A DNA stretch of 64,000 nucleotides, from assembly GCF_013373065.1 (NCBI RefSeq), contig NZ_JABXIN010000003.1:186001-250000 (forward strand), given 5' to 3'. This document shows, piece by piece, positions 26,681 through 35,671 of the stretch. The notes under the pieces are model-generated. The model had not been told where the DNA came from and made no database searches. It saw only the letters and a list, made by a program, of their open reading frames with translations. Source of the stretch: Algoriphagus sp. (lineage in GTDB: Bacteria > Bacteroidota > Bacteroidia > Cytophagales > Cyclobacteriaceae). Position numbers and translations under genes: made by a program. Positions within the stretch are counted from its first letter, which is position 1. Each line of letters opens with the position of its first letter.

Positions 26681-27679
26681 TTACCAGCGGAGTAAAGCGG
26701 AAGCCCAAGTGAATCCAGAACCAAAAGCCGCAAGACAAATTAGATCCCCTTCGTTTATTTTTCCCTGTTCCCATGCTTCACTCATTGCAATAGGGATAGT
26801 TGCTGCAGTAGTATTTCCCATGTGCATGATGTTGTTAAAAACTTTTTCATCAGGAAGTTCCAGTTTTTGCTGAATGTATTGGCTAATTCGAAGATTTGCC
26901 TGATGAGGGATCAAAAGATCAATGTCAGATTTGTCTAATTTATTGTAATCCAGGGCTTCCTGAATTACTTCCATGAATCGAACCACGGCATGTTTGAACA
27001 CCGCATTCCCATTCATTTTCAAAAAGAAACTTCCAGATTCAATGAGTTCGGGAGATAAGCGAACTTCCCGGCTACTTCCCGGATCTTTGCAGTAAAGTTC
27101 TTCTGCATATTGGCCCTGCGAATGCAAATGGGTGGAAAGGATTCCTGAGTTTTCTGAAGTACTTGGACCTAATACGACAGCTCCGGCTCCATCTGCAAAA
27201 ATCACAGAACTGGATCTGCCATCATCACTTTTATCCAATGCAGAGGATTGAATTTCAGCTCCAACTACCAAAACACGATCATACATGCCTGTCTTGATAA
27301 ACTGATCGGCAATCGAGAGCGCATATATAAAACCGGAACATGCGTTTCGGATATCCAAAGCTCCGATATTCTCAAAATCAAGTTCTCGCTGTAGTAAAAC
27401 CCCATTTCCCGGGATGAAATAATCCGGAGTGATAGTAGCAAAAACAATGAAATCAATATCCTTGGCACTTAAATTTGCCCGTTCGAGAGCTACTTCTGTC
27501 GCTTTTTTAGAAAGGGAGGTAATGGTGTCTTTTCCAGGTGTAAACCAATGCCGAGTATGAATTCCAGTTCGCTCTACAATCCACTCATTGTTAGTGTCCA
27601 TCATTTTGGACAAGTCATCATTGGTAACAATACGATCTGGAACGCAATGCCCCACGCCAAGAATCTTGGATTTTCTCAT
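26681..27679 (-). CDS. 3-oxoacyl-ACP synthase III (FabH-like)
   Basis: The start at 27679 (MRKSKILGVGHCVPD) matches the usual FabH N-terminus; the open frame extends 20 residues further but without similarity. The product is 332 residues. The condensing triad is Cys114 (DIRNACSGFIYA), His in LLIPHQANLRI and Asn in HMGNTTAATIP. It joins acyl-CoA to malonyl-ACP in the cytoplasm to begin fatty acid chains. FabH paralogues also initiate special lipids such as flexirubin or branched chains; the coupled unknown gene leaves that open. Confidence 0.86.
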   Translation of the reverse strand: MRKSKILGVGHCVPDRIVTNDDLSKMMDTNNEWIVERTGIHTRHWFTPGKDTITSLSKKATEVALERANLSAKDIDFIVFATITPDYFIPGNGVLLQRELDFENIGALDIRNACSGFIYALSIADQFIKTGMYDRVLVVGAEIQSSALDKSDDGRSSSVIFADGAGAVVLGPSTSENSGILSTHLHSQGQYAEELYCKDPGSSREVRLSPELIESGSFFLKMNGNAVFKHAVVRFMEVIQEALDYNKLDKSDIDLLIPHQANLRISQYIQQKLELPDEKVFNNIMHMGNTTAATIPIAMSEAWEQGKINEGDLICLAAFGSGFTWASALLRW

Positions 27680-27761
27680 CAGTATTTTAGGTTTTATAAA
27701 CTCGAATAGCAAATATCCGAACCAAGGTTCGGAAAACAAAAAAGGTTAAGTGGCCTTTCCA

Positions 27762-28460
27762 CTATCCAAATAAGGTGTAGTTTCCATGTTGATCGATTGG
27801 AGAAGTCTTTCGAATTAATGCTGGGCTGTCATTTTTGACAGAATTTACCAGCGGGCTGACTGGATAGCTAATCATCCGATCCGAGGGATAAGGATGCATT
27901 AATTCAATTAATTCCTCCTCGGAGCTATAGGTGTCCAGCCATTTTTTTTCAGAATTTTTGTCCAAGATCACAGGCATTCGATCGTGTACATCCGAAACAA
28001 GTTGGTTGGGTTCCGTGGTCAAAATCAAAAAGGTATGCTGATTTTCTCCATCTACAGTTTCATATTCATCCCATATTCCTGCGAAAGAAAATAACGCATC
28101 ATTTTCTAAGGTAAAGCGATGAGGGATGGTTGTTTTTTTTCCTAATCTTTTCCATTCATAAAATCCATCAGCTGGAATGATGCAGCGCCTTCTTTTAAAA
28201 GAGTTTTTGAATGAAGCTTTTTGATGAACGGATTCAGCTCGGGCATTGATAAGTTTTTGGGAAACGGGTTTGTTGCGGCCAAATTCTGGAGTGATTCCCC
28301 AATAAAAGAATGAAAAGCCCTTAGGACTATCGGAAGTGATGACCGGTACTAGTTGTGTAGGGGCAATGTTGTAGCGAGGATTGAAGTCTGTGAGCATTTC
28401 AGCCTGAAAGCGCTCTTCCAATTCAATTTTACTTTTACTGAGGGAATATCGTCCGCACAT
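27762..28460 (-). CDS. SOS response-associated peptidase (SRAP/YedK/HMCES family)
   Basis: A 232-residue protein opening MCGRYSL, where Cys2 is exposed to bind abasic sites in single-stranded DNA. The other active-site residues are present: Asn72 (INARAES), Glu102 (DGFYEW) and His159 (DVHDRMPV), at positions close to E. coli YedK N75, E105, H160. The protein shields abasic sites as a thiazolidine DNA-protein crosslink. No LexA-type operator was identified upstream. The next gene upstream (YheT-like) is on the same strand 24 bp away. Confidence 0.92.
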   Translation of the reverse strand: MCGRYSLSKSKIELEERFQAEMLTDFNPRYNIAPTQLVPVITSDSPKGFSFFYWGITPEFGRNKPVSQKLINARAESVHQKASFKNSFKRRRCIIPADGFYEWKRLGKKTTIPHRFTLENDALFSFAGIWDEYETVDGENQHTFLILTTEPNQLVSDVHDRMPVILDKNSEKKWLDTYSSEEELIELMHPYPSDRMISYPVSPLVNSVKNDSPALIRKTSPIDQHGNYTLFG

Positions 28461-28484
28461 TTGCTTGATCTTTGTTTGCGGAAG

Positions 28485-29444
28485 TTAGAAATCCCTTTCA
28501 ATAAATTCAAATGCTCTTTTTTCGGAATAGTAGGGTGTGTTTGTTCCTGATACCGAGAAACCTACATGACCACCCTGTTTCGGGAATTCGAAAAACAAAT
28601 GATCAAGCTCCCGGGCAAGTTTGACGGGAAAGCATTGCTCAGAAAGAAAAGGGTCATTTTGGGCGTTCAAGATCAAAGTAGGATGTGTGATTTTATCCAG
28701 AAAAAACAGCGAGGAATTGACTTGATAATATTCCTCAGCATCACTAAACCCATGCAATGGGCCTGTGAAATAGTCATCAAAATCACTTAGGGTTTTTATA
28801 TTCCTTAAAAAATGAAGTGGAATATCATTGGGATGATGTTGAGCTTTTCTGATGACTTTTTCTCGGAGAGTTTTTAGAAATCGCTTGGAATAAAGCTGAT
28901 TTTCACCGCTTGATATTTTTTTGCTACTGGACGAGAGATGTAAGGGGACAGAAATAGCCACAGCTTTATCAATTGGTTTGTCTTTTGAAAGAGACTCTCC
29001 CAAGTATTTTAAGGTAAGGTTACCCCCCAAGCTAAATCCTACTAATGAGATGGTGTCATATTTTTGAGCAGCATATGCTACCACGGTATTCAAATCATAG
29101 GTGGCTCCAGAATGATAAAAAATAGGTTGTTGGTTTAATTCTTCTCCACAACCCCTGAAATTCCAAGTAAGGACATCATATCCGTTTTTTAAAAAAATCT
29201 GAGCCATTCCCAACATATAGGGTCGTTTGCTGTTTCCTTCTAATCCGTGAGAAATGATTACGAGCCGTTTGTTTTTGGCTTTAAACCAATCCAAATCCAA
29301 AAAATCTCCATCCGGGGTGGTGATTCGTTCCGTTTGTGAATTTCGTAGCTCTACCTTTCGAAATAAGGCGGGATAGATGGTTTCCAAATGTCGGTTAAAC
29401 AGCCACTTAGGTCTTTGGTAAGTACTGGTAGAGATTAAAGGCAT
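28485..29444 (-). CDS. YheT-like alpha/beta hydrolase
   Basis: The start at 29444 (MPLISTSTYQRPKWL) is chosen over a frame 15 residues longer. The 319-residue protein has the YheT order: YQRPKWLFNRHLETIYPALF, TPDGDFLDLDW, VIISHGLEGNSKRPYMLG, NFRGCGEE, the nucleophile elbow VGFSLGGNL, an acid Asp in LNAQNDPF and the catalytic His in KQGGHVGF. These are serine esterases or lipases of unknown substrate; yeast and human relatives act on lipids. It is divergent from aceF with a 118-bp gap. Confidence 0.9.
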   Translation of the reverse strand: MPLISTSTYQRPKWLFNRHLETIYPALFRKVELRNSQTERITTPDGDFLDLDWFKAKNKRLVIISHGLEGNSKRPYMLGMAQIFLKNGYDVLTWNFRGCGEELNQQPIFYHSGATYDLNTVVAYAAQKYDTISLVGFSLGGNLTLKYLGESLSKDKPIDKAVAISVPLHLSSSSKKISSGENQLYSKRFLKTLREKVIRKAQHHPNDIPLHFLRNIKTLSDFDDYFTGPLHGFSDAEEYYQVNSSLFFLDKITHPTLILNAQNDPFLSEQCFPVKLARELDHLFFEFPKQGGHVGFSVSGTNTPYYSEKRAFEFIERDF

Positions 29445-29562
29445 AGTTTTGCTAAACAATGAGGCGAAATCATCTGCTCGAAAATACAAGTCTAAATTTG
29501 AATAAAGAGTTTATAAAAACTATTTTTGGACACTTTAAAAAACGATAAGCGCGCAAAAACCT

Positions 29563-31194
29563 ATGGCCGAAGTAATTAGAATGCCTAAAATGAGTGACAC
29601 CATGGAAGAAGGGGTGATCGCTGCTTGGTTGAAAAAAGTTGGTGATACTGTGAAGCCAGGAGATATCCTTGCGGAAGTAGAGACTGACAAAGCGACCATG
29701 GAGCTAGAATCCTATGACGAGGGTGTCTTATTACATATCGGAGTACAAGAGAAAGAGGCTGTTCCTGTAAATGGAATTATCGCAGTCATTGGAGAAAAAG
29801 GTGAAAAGTTTGATCATCTTCTTTCAGAAAATGGAGCTGCTGCCGAGGCAAAAGAAGAAAAAGTGATTGAAGAAGTAAAGCCTGCCGCTCCTGCAAAGGC
29901 AGCTGAAAAAATTGATACTTCTTCTATCAATGCTACTATCATCACCATGCCAAAGATGTCAGATACCATGCAAGAGGGTACCATTGCATCTTGGTTGAAA
30001 AAGGTTGGTGATGATATTAAATCAGGGGAAATAATCGCTGAAGTTGAAACAGATAAGGCAACCATGGAACTCGAATCTTACGAGGATGGTACGCTTTTAT
30101 ATATTGGTGTAGAGGCTGGCAATAGCGTTCCCGTTGATGGTGTGATTGCGGTGATCGGTGAAAAAGGAGCCGATTTCCAAACCTTATTGAAAGCTCACGA
30201 GCAAGAATCTGCTGCGCCTGCTGAAGAAGCTGCACCTGCAAAGGCTGAGGCTAAACCGGAAGCTAAAAAGGAAACTGTCGCTGCACCAGCTGCTGCTCCT
30301 TCAACTCCAGCTCCAGTTTTGGCTGATGGAGAAAGAGTGAAAGCTTCTCCACTTGCGAAGAAAATTGCAGAAGAAAAAGGAATTGACCTAAGACAAGTCC
30401 CAGGATCTGGTGAAGCTGGTCGTATCATTAAGAGGGATGTGGAGAATTTCGTGCCTGCAGCTGCGCCTGTAGCCACAGTTGGTGGTGCTGCTACAGCTCC
30501 TGCTCCAGGCCAAGAAAGTTTCCGCGAAGAGAATGTATCGCAAATGCGAAAGGTGATCGCAAAACGACTTTCTGAAAGTAAGTTTGGAGCACCTCATTTT
30601 TATCTCACCATGGAAATCAACATGGACAAGGCCATCGAAGCTCGAAAGAGTATGAATGAGGTCTCTCCAGTGAAGATTTCTTTTAATGATATGGTTATTA
30701 AAGCTGCGGCTGCAGCATTGCGACAGCATCCAAAAGTAAACTCCAGCTGGCTAGGTGATAAGATTCGATACAATGACCACATTCATATCGGAATGGCCGT
30801 TGCTGTTGAAGAAGGGTTGTTGGTTCCAGTTATCCGATTCGCCGACAGCAAGTCCTTGTCTCAAATTTCTAATGAGGCAAAAACATTGGGAGGAAAGGCA
30901 AAAAATAAAGAATTGCAACCGAAGGATTGGGAAGGAAATACCTTTACGATCTCCAATTTGGGTATGTTTGGCATCGAAGAGTTCACTGCAATTATCAACC
31001 CGCCAGATGCTTGTATTCTAGCCGTAGGTGGAATCAAGGAAACTGTAGTTGTGAAGGATGGTCAAATGAAGATCGGAAATGTGATGAAGGTAACCTTGTC
31101 CTGTGACCACCGCGTGGTGGATGGTGCAGTAGGTTCGGCCTTCCTTCAAACCTTAAAAGGGTTGCTTGAAGATCCAGTCAGAATTTTGATTTAA
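29563..31194 (+). CDS. aceF: Pyruvate dehydrogenase E2, dihydrolipoamide acetyltransferase
   Basis: A 543-residue protein with two lipoyl domains, each with the biotin/lipoyl Lys in VETDKATMELES (~residues 43 and ~166). Ala/Pro/Glu-rich linkers follow, then an E3-binding domain (KASPLAKKIAEEKGIDLRQV...GRIIKRDVENF, ~260-300) and the acetyltransferase core with active-site SCDHRVVDGAVGSAF near the end. It transfers the acetyl group to CoA. E1 genes are not in the window. Both flanks carry gaps of over 100 bp and a terminator follows, so it is a single-gene unit here. Confidence 0.93.
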   Translation: MAEVIRMPKMSDTMEEGVIAAWLKKVGDTVKPGDILAEVETDKATMELESYDEGVLLHIGVQEKEAVPVNGIIAVIGEKGEKFDHLLSENGAAAEAKEEKVIEEVKPAAPAKAAEKIDTSSINATIITMPKMSDTMQEGTIASWLKKVGDDIKSGEIIAEVETDKATMELESYEDGTLLYIGVEAGNSVPVDGVIAVIGEKGADFQTLLKAHEQESAAPAEEAAPAKAEAKPEAKKETVAAPAAAPSTPAPVLADGERVKASPLAKKIAEEKGIDLRQVPGSGEAGRIIKRDVENFVPAAAPVATVGGAATAPAPGQESFREENVSQMRKVIAKRLSESKFGAPHFYLTMEINMDKAIEARKSMNEVSPVKISFNDMVIKAAAAALRQHPKVNSSWLGDKIRYNDHIHIGMAVAVEEGLLVPVIRFADSKSLSQISNEAKTLGGKAKNKELQPKDWEGNTFTISNLGMFGIEEFTAIINPPDACILAVGGIKETVVVKDGQMKIGNVMKVTLSCDHRVVDGAVGSAFLQTLKGLLEDPVRILI

Positions 31195-31207
31195 TCAATA
31201 ACCTGTC

Positions 31208-31236
31208 AAAAAGTCCTGTTTTCGCAGGACTTTTTG
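31208..31236 (+). terminator. Rho-independent terminator after aceF
   Basis: The stem AAAAAGTCCTG pairs with CAGGACTTTTT around a TTTTCG loop, with T-rich sequence after it, 14 bp past the aceF stop. Confidence 0.9.
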
Positions 31237-31323
31237 TTTTAGAACAGTTATTGGTATTTATTCTTTACCTACGCAGGTAGGGATGTCAATACTAGAAATT
31301 CAAAGAAGAGAACTTTTATTATT

Positions 31324-31869
31324 ATGGAAAAAATCAAATCAACCACCGTCGTTGCGATTCGTCATAATGGCCAAACCGTGATCGGTGCCGATGGACAAGC
31401 TACCTTGGGAAATACAGTTGCCAAAAGTAGCGTGAAAAAAATCCGAGTTTTACAAAATGGGAAAATAGTCACTGGTTTTGCTGGCTCAACAGCCGATGCT
31501 TTTACTTTATTGGAGAGGTTTGAAGAAAAGCTGGGTGCTTTTGGCAACAATATGAAGCGGGCTGCGGTAGAACTTGCCAAAGAATGGCGAATGGACCGGA
31601 TGCTTAGCAAATTGGAAGCAATGATGGTTGTAGCGGATAAGGAAGATATTTTGATAATCTCAGGTACAGGTGATGTCATTGAACCGGATATGGAAATCGC
31701 GACGATCGGTTCGGGAAGTATGTATGCACAATCTGCTGCCAGAGCATTGAAAAAATTTGCTCCCCAACTTTCAGCTGAAGAAATGGTCCGGGAAAGTTTG
31801 CAGATAGCTGCTGACATCTGTATTTACACCAATCACAATCTAGTGGTGGAAAAAGTAAGGGAAGATTGA
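31324..31869 (+). CDS. hslV: ATP-dependent protease subunit HslV
   Basis: A 181-residue proteasome-like peptidase. After a six-residue propeptide (MEKIKS) the mature chain begins TTVVAIRHN, giving the N-terminal Thr nucleophile. GADGQATLGNTVAKS and KIRVLQNGKIVTGFAGSTADAFTL match HslV throughout. It forms the double ring of the HslUV protease. The ATPase HslU is not next to it, unlike the usual proteobacterial order. It is flanked by terminators, so transcribed alone. Confidence 0.96.
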   Translation: MEKIKSTTVVAIRHNGQTVIGADGQATLGNTVAKSSVKKIRVLQNGKIVTGFAGSTADAFTLLERFEEKLGAFGNNMKRAAVELAKEWRMDRMLSKLEAMMVVADKEDILIISGTGDVIEPDMEIATIGSGSMYAQSAARALKKFAPQLSAEEMVRESLQIAADICIYTNHNLVVEKVRED

Positions 31870-31883
31870 TTTGATCTCTTTAG

Positions 31884-31908
31884 CCGAACCGGATGGTTCG
31901 GTTTTTTT
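31884..31908 (+). terminator. Rho-independent terminator after hslV
   Basis: CCGAACC pairs with GGTTCGG across the loop GGAT, followed by seven T bases, 15 bp past the hslV stop. Confidence 0.9.
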
Positions 31909-31971
31909 ATGACAATTATTTAAACCTCAGACTCTTTTCTGGTGTTATCCATGCAAACCAATTATCCATTC

Positions 31972-32637
31972 ATGGAAACTACAGCAAAGAAGAAAACATC
32001 AAAAAAAGATCAGCGCAAATTAATTCTTGAAAGTTATCAGCACCACGTATTGGAGCATGGGAAAGAGCCTGCTTCCATTTTTAAGTTTGCGAAGGAGCTG
32101 AAAATGACGGAAGGAGAATTTTATACTTGGTTTACTTCCTTTGATGCAATCAAGTCAGCAATCTGGACTCAGATTTTTGAAGAAACGGTAACTCAATTAG
32201 AGTCCCAAGAAGTTTACAAAGAATACTCAGCAAGAGAGAAGTTTTTGGGTTTCTTATTCACTTGGATCGAAGTTTTAAAAAACAACAGGTCCTATCTTTT
32301 AAGCCTGTATTCGGAAAAATCCAATTCTCTTAATCATCTTCCGGCTGAACTAAAAGAATTCCGAACCAAGTTTAAAGATTTTGCTAGCGAAATTATCTTG
32401 GAAGGAAAGGAGACTCAGGAAATAGCAAACAGACCGATTATTTCAGACCGATACGATGAAGCACTTTGGTTACAGGTTCTGTTTGTATTCAATTATTGGC
32501 TCAAGGATCAATCTTCAGGATTCGAAAAAACTGATGCTGCGATTGAGAAATCGGTCAATCTAGCGTTTGATTTGATGGGCAAAAGTGCCCTTGATAGTTT
32601 TATCGATTTTGCCAAGTTTCTTTATCAAAACAAATAA
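31972..32637 (+). CDS. TetR-like transcriptional regulator
   Basis: The start at 31972 (METTAKKKTSKKDQRKLILE) is chosen; ATG 31951 and GTG 31942 are in-frame alternatives. The 221-residue product has a TetR-type N-terminal three-helix domain (ILESYQHHVLEHG, SIFKFAKELKMTEGEFYTWF) and an all-helical C-terminal domain (LWLQVLFVFNYWLKDQS). The DNA-reading helix is atypical for TetR, so the assignment is structural in character. It is two bases ahead of an ABC1-kinase gene and probably regulates or acts with it. Confidence 0.72.
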   Translation: METTAKKKTSKKDQRKLILESYQHHVLEHGKEPASIFKFAKELKMTEGEFYTWFTSFDAIKSAIWTQIFEETVTQLESQEVYKEYSAREKFLGFLFTWIEVLKNNRSYLLSLYSEKSNSLNHLPAELKEFRTKFKDFASEIILEGKETQEIANRPIISDRYDEALWLQVLFVFNYWLKDQSSGFEKTDAAIEKSVNLAFDLMGKSALDSFIDFAKFLYQNK

Positions 32638-32639
32638 GG

Positions 32640-33959
32640 ATGGCTGAAAAACTGAAAGAACAGGAATCGATCCCAGTTTCCAAAGTACAGCGTGCCGCCA
32701 AATTTATCTCAACGGGAGCAAAGGTGGGGGGAAACTACGTTCGCCATTATGCAAAAAAAATGGTCAACCCGGCGCTTGATAAGGAGTCTTTGCATCAATC
32801 CAATGCCGAGGATATTTATAAATCTCTCAGTCAACTGAAAGGTTCTGCTTTGAAAGTGGCGCAAATGATGTCTATGGACAAAAATTTGTTGCCTAGAGCC
32901 TATCAAGATAAGTTTACCATGGCGCAATATTCTGCTCCGCCATTATCTTATCCTTTGGTGGTAAAGACTTTTCAAAAGTATTTCGGGAAGGGACCTGAGC
33001 AGCTTTTTGATAGCTTCACTCGTTCTGCTGTTAATGCAGCCTCCATTGGTCAGGTTCATCAGGCCACGCAAGGAGAAAAGGTTTTAGCTGTCAAAATTCA
33101 ATATCCGGGAGTTGCTGATTCGGTGAGTTCGGATTTGAAATTAGTTCGTCCTTTTGCACTTCGCCTGTTAAATATGAACGAGAAGGAACTCGATCATTAC
33201 ATGGAAGAAGTGGAAGAACGGCTTTTGGAGGAAACAGACTATTTGCTTGAAATTGAACGATCTCGTGAAATTTCTCAAGCTTGTTCCCATATCCCTAATC
33301 TAAATTTTCCAACGTATTATGATAAGCTCAGTTCAGAGCGGATCATTACGATGGATTGGATTAAAGGCAATCATATTAAGGAATGGTTGGAAACCAATCC
33401 CAGTCAGGAAGCTAAAAATCAGGTTGGACAAGCTTTGTGGGATTTCTACCATCATCAAGTACACAACTTAAAACAAGTTCACGCAGATCCGCACCCAGGG
33501 AATTTTATTGTACAAGAAGGTGATGTGCTTGGTATTATTGATTTTGGGTGTGTAAAGGTCATCCCTGAGGATTTCTACCATGGATACTTCTCTCTTATTA
33601 AAAAGGATTTATTGATCCGCGAAGAGGAGTTAAATGAGATATTCTACAACTTGGAATTTATATCTGATCAAGATACGGAAGAGGAAAAAGCATATTTCAA
33701 GGGTGTCTTTAAAGAGATGATTTCTTTACTTGGAAAGCCTTTCCATGCAGAGCGATTTGATTTTGCTGATGATGGATTTTTCGAGCAGATTTTTGCTTTG
33801 GGGGATCGAATTTCCAACGATAAAATGTTCAAAAAGTCCAGACAGGCAAGAGGTTCCCGTCATGGTCTGTACATCAACCGAACCTATTTCGGATTGTACA
33901 ATTTATTGAATCAGTTACAAGCTGAGATTGAAACCACAAAGCCAGATTGGTTGAAATAA
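32640..33959 (+). CDS. ABC1/UbiB-family atypical kinase
   Basis: A 439-residue ABC1 protein. Key motifs are LKVAQMMSMD (the KxGQ motif, here KVAQ), the alanine-rich loop NAASIGQVHQA, VKIQYPGV with the ATP Lys, HADPHPGNF and IDFGCVK. UbiB/ADCK proteins work in ubiquinone biology, but these bacteria use menaquinone, so the target here is unclear. No membrane anchor is seen. The gene follows a TetR-like gene by 2 bp and ends at a terminator shared with the convergent acetyltransferase. Confidence 0.88.
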   Translation: MAEKLKEQESIPVSKVQRAAKFISTGAKVGGNYVRHYAKKMVNPALDKESLHQSNAEDIYKSLSQLKGSALKVAQMMSMDKNLLPRAYQDKFTMAQYSAPPLSYPLVVKTFQKYFGKGPEQLFDSFTRSAVNAASIGQVHQATQGEKVLAVKIQYPGVADSVSSDLKLVRPFALRLLNMNEKELDHYMEEVEERLLEETDYLLEIERSREISQACSHIPNLNFPTYYDKLSSERIITMDWIKGNHIKEWLETNPSQEAKNQVGQALWDFYHHQVHNLKQVHADPHPGNFIVQEGDVLGIIDFGCVKVIPEDFYHGYFSLIKKDLLIREEELNEIFYNLEFISDQDTEEEKAYFKGVFKEMISLLGKPFHAERFDFADDGFFEQIFALGDRISNDKMFKKSRQARGSRHGLYINRTYFGLYNLLNQLQAEIETTKPDWLK

Positions 33960-33960
33960 A

Positions 33961-33987
33961 AAAAGGGCAGTTATTCACTGCCCTTTT
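33961..33987. terminator. Bidirectional terminator between ABC1 kinase and acetyltransferase
   Basis: AAAAGGGCAGT pairs with ACTGCCCTTTT around TATTC, so each strand has a T-run after a GC stem. It overlaps the last bases of the convergent acetyltransferase gene. Confidence 0.88.
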
Positions 33988-34553
33988 CTATTTCTTTTTT
34001 CAAAAGATTTTCGAAAGGTAGGCCATTCATTTTTTAAAAGACTGTAATAGATGGTGTCCCTTCTTCTTCCTGTACAAAGCAAAGTGTGACTTCGTAAAAT
34101 TCCTTCCTCGACCAATCCAAGTTTTAATAAGGCCTTTCTTGCTGCTTGGTTTAAAACATCGGTTTTTAATTCCACTCGTTCCATGCCAAGTTCCTCAAAG
34201 GCATATTCAAACATTAAGAATTTCATTTGGGAATTTACTCCTGTTCCCTGAAAATCTTTCCCTATCCAAGTCCAACCGATTTCTAATCGTTGGTCTGGTT
34301 CAGAATAATTCCCAAAACCTGAAGATCCCATTACTTTTCCTGATGTTTTGTCTACCAAAACCAGTTGATGCCGATCTCTTTTTAGTGCAGGAGAAGCCCA
34401 GGATTTTATCCCTTCCAAAGTACTTAAGTCATGTGTGAAATATTCCCATAGACTTTTGTCCTGCGTCAATTTCAAAAGCAATGAAAAATCCTGCTCCACC
34501 AAGGGGCGAAGCAGGATTTGTTTATTTTCTAAACTGAGGTTTGCCCTGATCAA
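33975..34553 (-). CDS. GNAT-family (RimJ/RimL-like) N-acetyltransferase
   Basis: A 192-residue protein with the RimJ/RimL pattern: ILLRPLVEQDFSLLLKL, VMGSSGFGNYSEPDQRLEIGWTW, the acetyl-CoA loop DFQGTGVNSQMK and VELKTDVLNQAARKALLKLG. It acetylates an amino group, often a protein N-terminus or small molecule. Its ATG overlaps the stop of the Tat-exported aminotransferase by 4 bp, so the two are translationally coupled. The products would sit on opposite sides of the inner membrane. Confidence 0.87.
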   Translation of the reverse strand: MIRANLSLENKQILLRPLVEQDFSLLLKLTQDKSLWEYFTHDLSTLEGIKSWASPALKRDRHQLVLVDKTSGKVMGSSGFGNYSEPDQRLEIGWTWIGKDFQGTGVNSQMKFLMFEYAFEELGMERVELKTDVLNQAARKALLKLGLVEEGILRSHTLLCTGRRRDTIYYSLLKNEWPTFRKSFEKRNRKGQ

Positions 34554-35671
34554 CTGTATAATTCCTTTAGGTATTGGTTGAAAAGATTGACTTCTTCAGG
34601 AGTACCTGTTGAAATACGGCACCAATCATTCAGGGGAGGGAAGGGTCTTCCTATGATCATGCCCTTATCAGCAAAAGCTTTGTTTAACTCCTTGATATCT
34701 CGGCCAGATTGGAAGAATACAAAGTTTGCATGGCTGTCCAAATAGGGGAGTTTTAACTCATCCAAGGTTTGGGTAATGGCAACTTTTGCTTCAGCGTTTT
34801 TCTGTAAGGCAAAATCATAAAATTCCTTATCAGCTAAGGCTGCTTTTCCTGCTTCAATTGCCATAATGTTGGTGTTGGCAACTACCCGCTCCCGTAGGCG
34901 CTGAGCAAGTGCTGGTCTTGCAATCATATAACCTAAGCGGATGCCGGCCAGACCGTAAACTTTTGAAAAGGTTCGGGATACCACTACATCCATTCCCTTT
35001 TTCACCAATTCGACCATGGAAGGATAGTTGGGTTCCGTAATGAAATCGTAATAAGCCTCATCACTGAAAACCACCGTTTTTTTACTTACTGTTTCACAAA
35101 AATCCATCACTCGGTCAGCAGGGAGTAATTTTCCGGTGGGATTATTGGGATTACAAAGGAACACCAGGCGGGTTTGATAGGAAACACGTTTTTCGATTTC
35201 ATCTAGGTCGAAATCTAAATCTTTGTTAAGAGGTACCCAATTAATATCTGTGCCCCACAATTCCGCATAGTCCATCATCGATAAGAAAGTAGGGGCACAG
35301 GAAATAATTTCCCCACCTTGGCCAAAGGTGATTCCTGCTACCTTCAAGCCTTCCGTAGATCCTGCGACTAATACAATGTGATCTTCAGGAACCCCTTCCT
35401 TTTCTGCAAGGAGCTTAACGAGATCTGCATTATAGCCCCAAGGATATCGGCAGCCCAGATCAAAATGATCCATCATGGCTTGCCGCATTTTTTGAGAAGG
35501 ACCAAATGGGTTTTCATTTGAGCCGAGTCGAATTGGGCCGGCGAATGGTCTTGGGTTGAATTTTTCTACCTCTTCTGCAGAAAGAGGAGAGAGCATACCG
35601 CCTCCCATCATGGCTAAGCCACCACCAAGTCCTACTTTTTTTAACCAGTTCCTTCTTGATAATCCATTCAT
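34550..35671 (-). CDS. Tat-exported class I/II aminotransferase (HisC-like)
   Basis: A 373-residue PLP enzyme. The N-terminus has a twin-arginine signal (SRRNWLKKVGLGGG then a glycine/alanine/methionine core to ~31). The fold type I core follows with LGSNENPFGPS, CNPNNPTGK (~173-181), Asp204 in FSDEAYYDF and Lys237 in SRTFSKVYGLAGIRLGY, where PLP binds. The C-terminal Arg (WCRISTGT) would hold the carboxylate. HisC-like enzymes are normally cytoplasmic; a Tat signal predicts folded, cofactor-loaded export. No histidine genes are nearby, so it is unlikely to be biosynthetic HisC. Confidence 0.86.
   Translation of the reverse strand: MNGLSRRNWLKKVGLGGGLAMMGGGMLSPLSAEEVEKFNPRPFAGPIRLGSNENPFGPSQKMRQAMMDHFDLGCRYPWGYNADLVKLLAEKEGVPEDHIVLVAGSTEGLKVAGITFGQGGEIISCAPTFLSMMDYAELWGTDINWVPLNKDLDFDLDEIEKRVSYQTRLVFLCNPNNPTGKLLPADRVMDFCETVSKKTVVFSDEAYYDFITEPNYPSMVELVKKGMDVVVSRTFSKVYGLAGIRLGYMIARPALAQRLRERVVANTNIMAIEAGKAALADKEFYDFALQKNAEAKVAITQTLDELKLPYLDSHANFVFFQSGRDIKELNKAFADKGMIIGRPFPPLNDWCRISTGTPEEVNLFNQYLKELYS

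Noticed and set aside
26679-26733. Upstream extension of the FabH-coupled unknown gene
   Set aside because: The extra residues are encoded within the conserved FabH C-terminus; the ATG at 26679 right after the stop is better.
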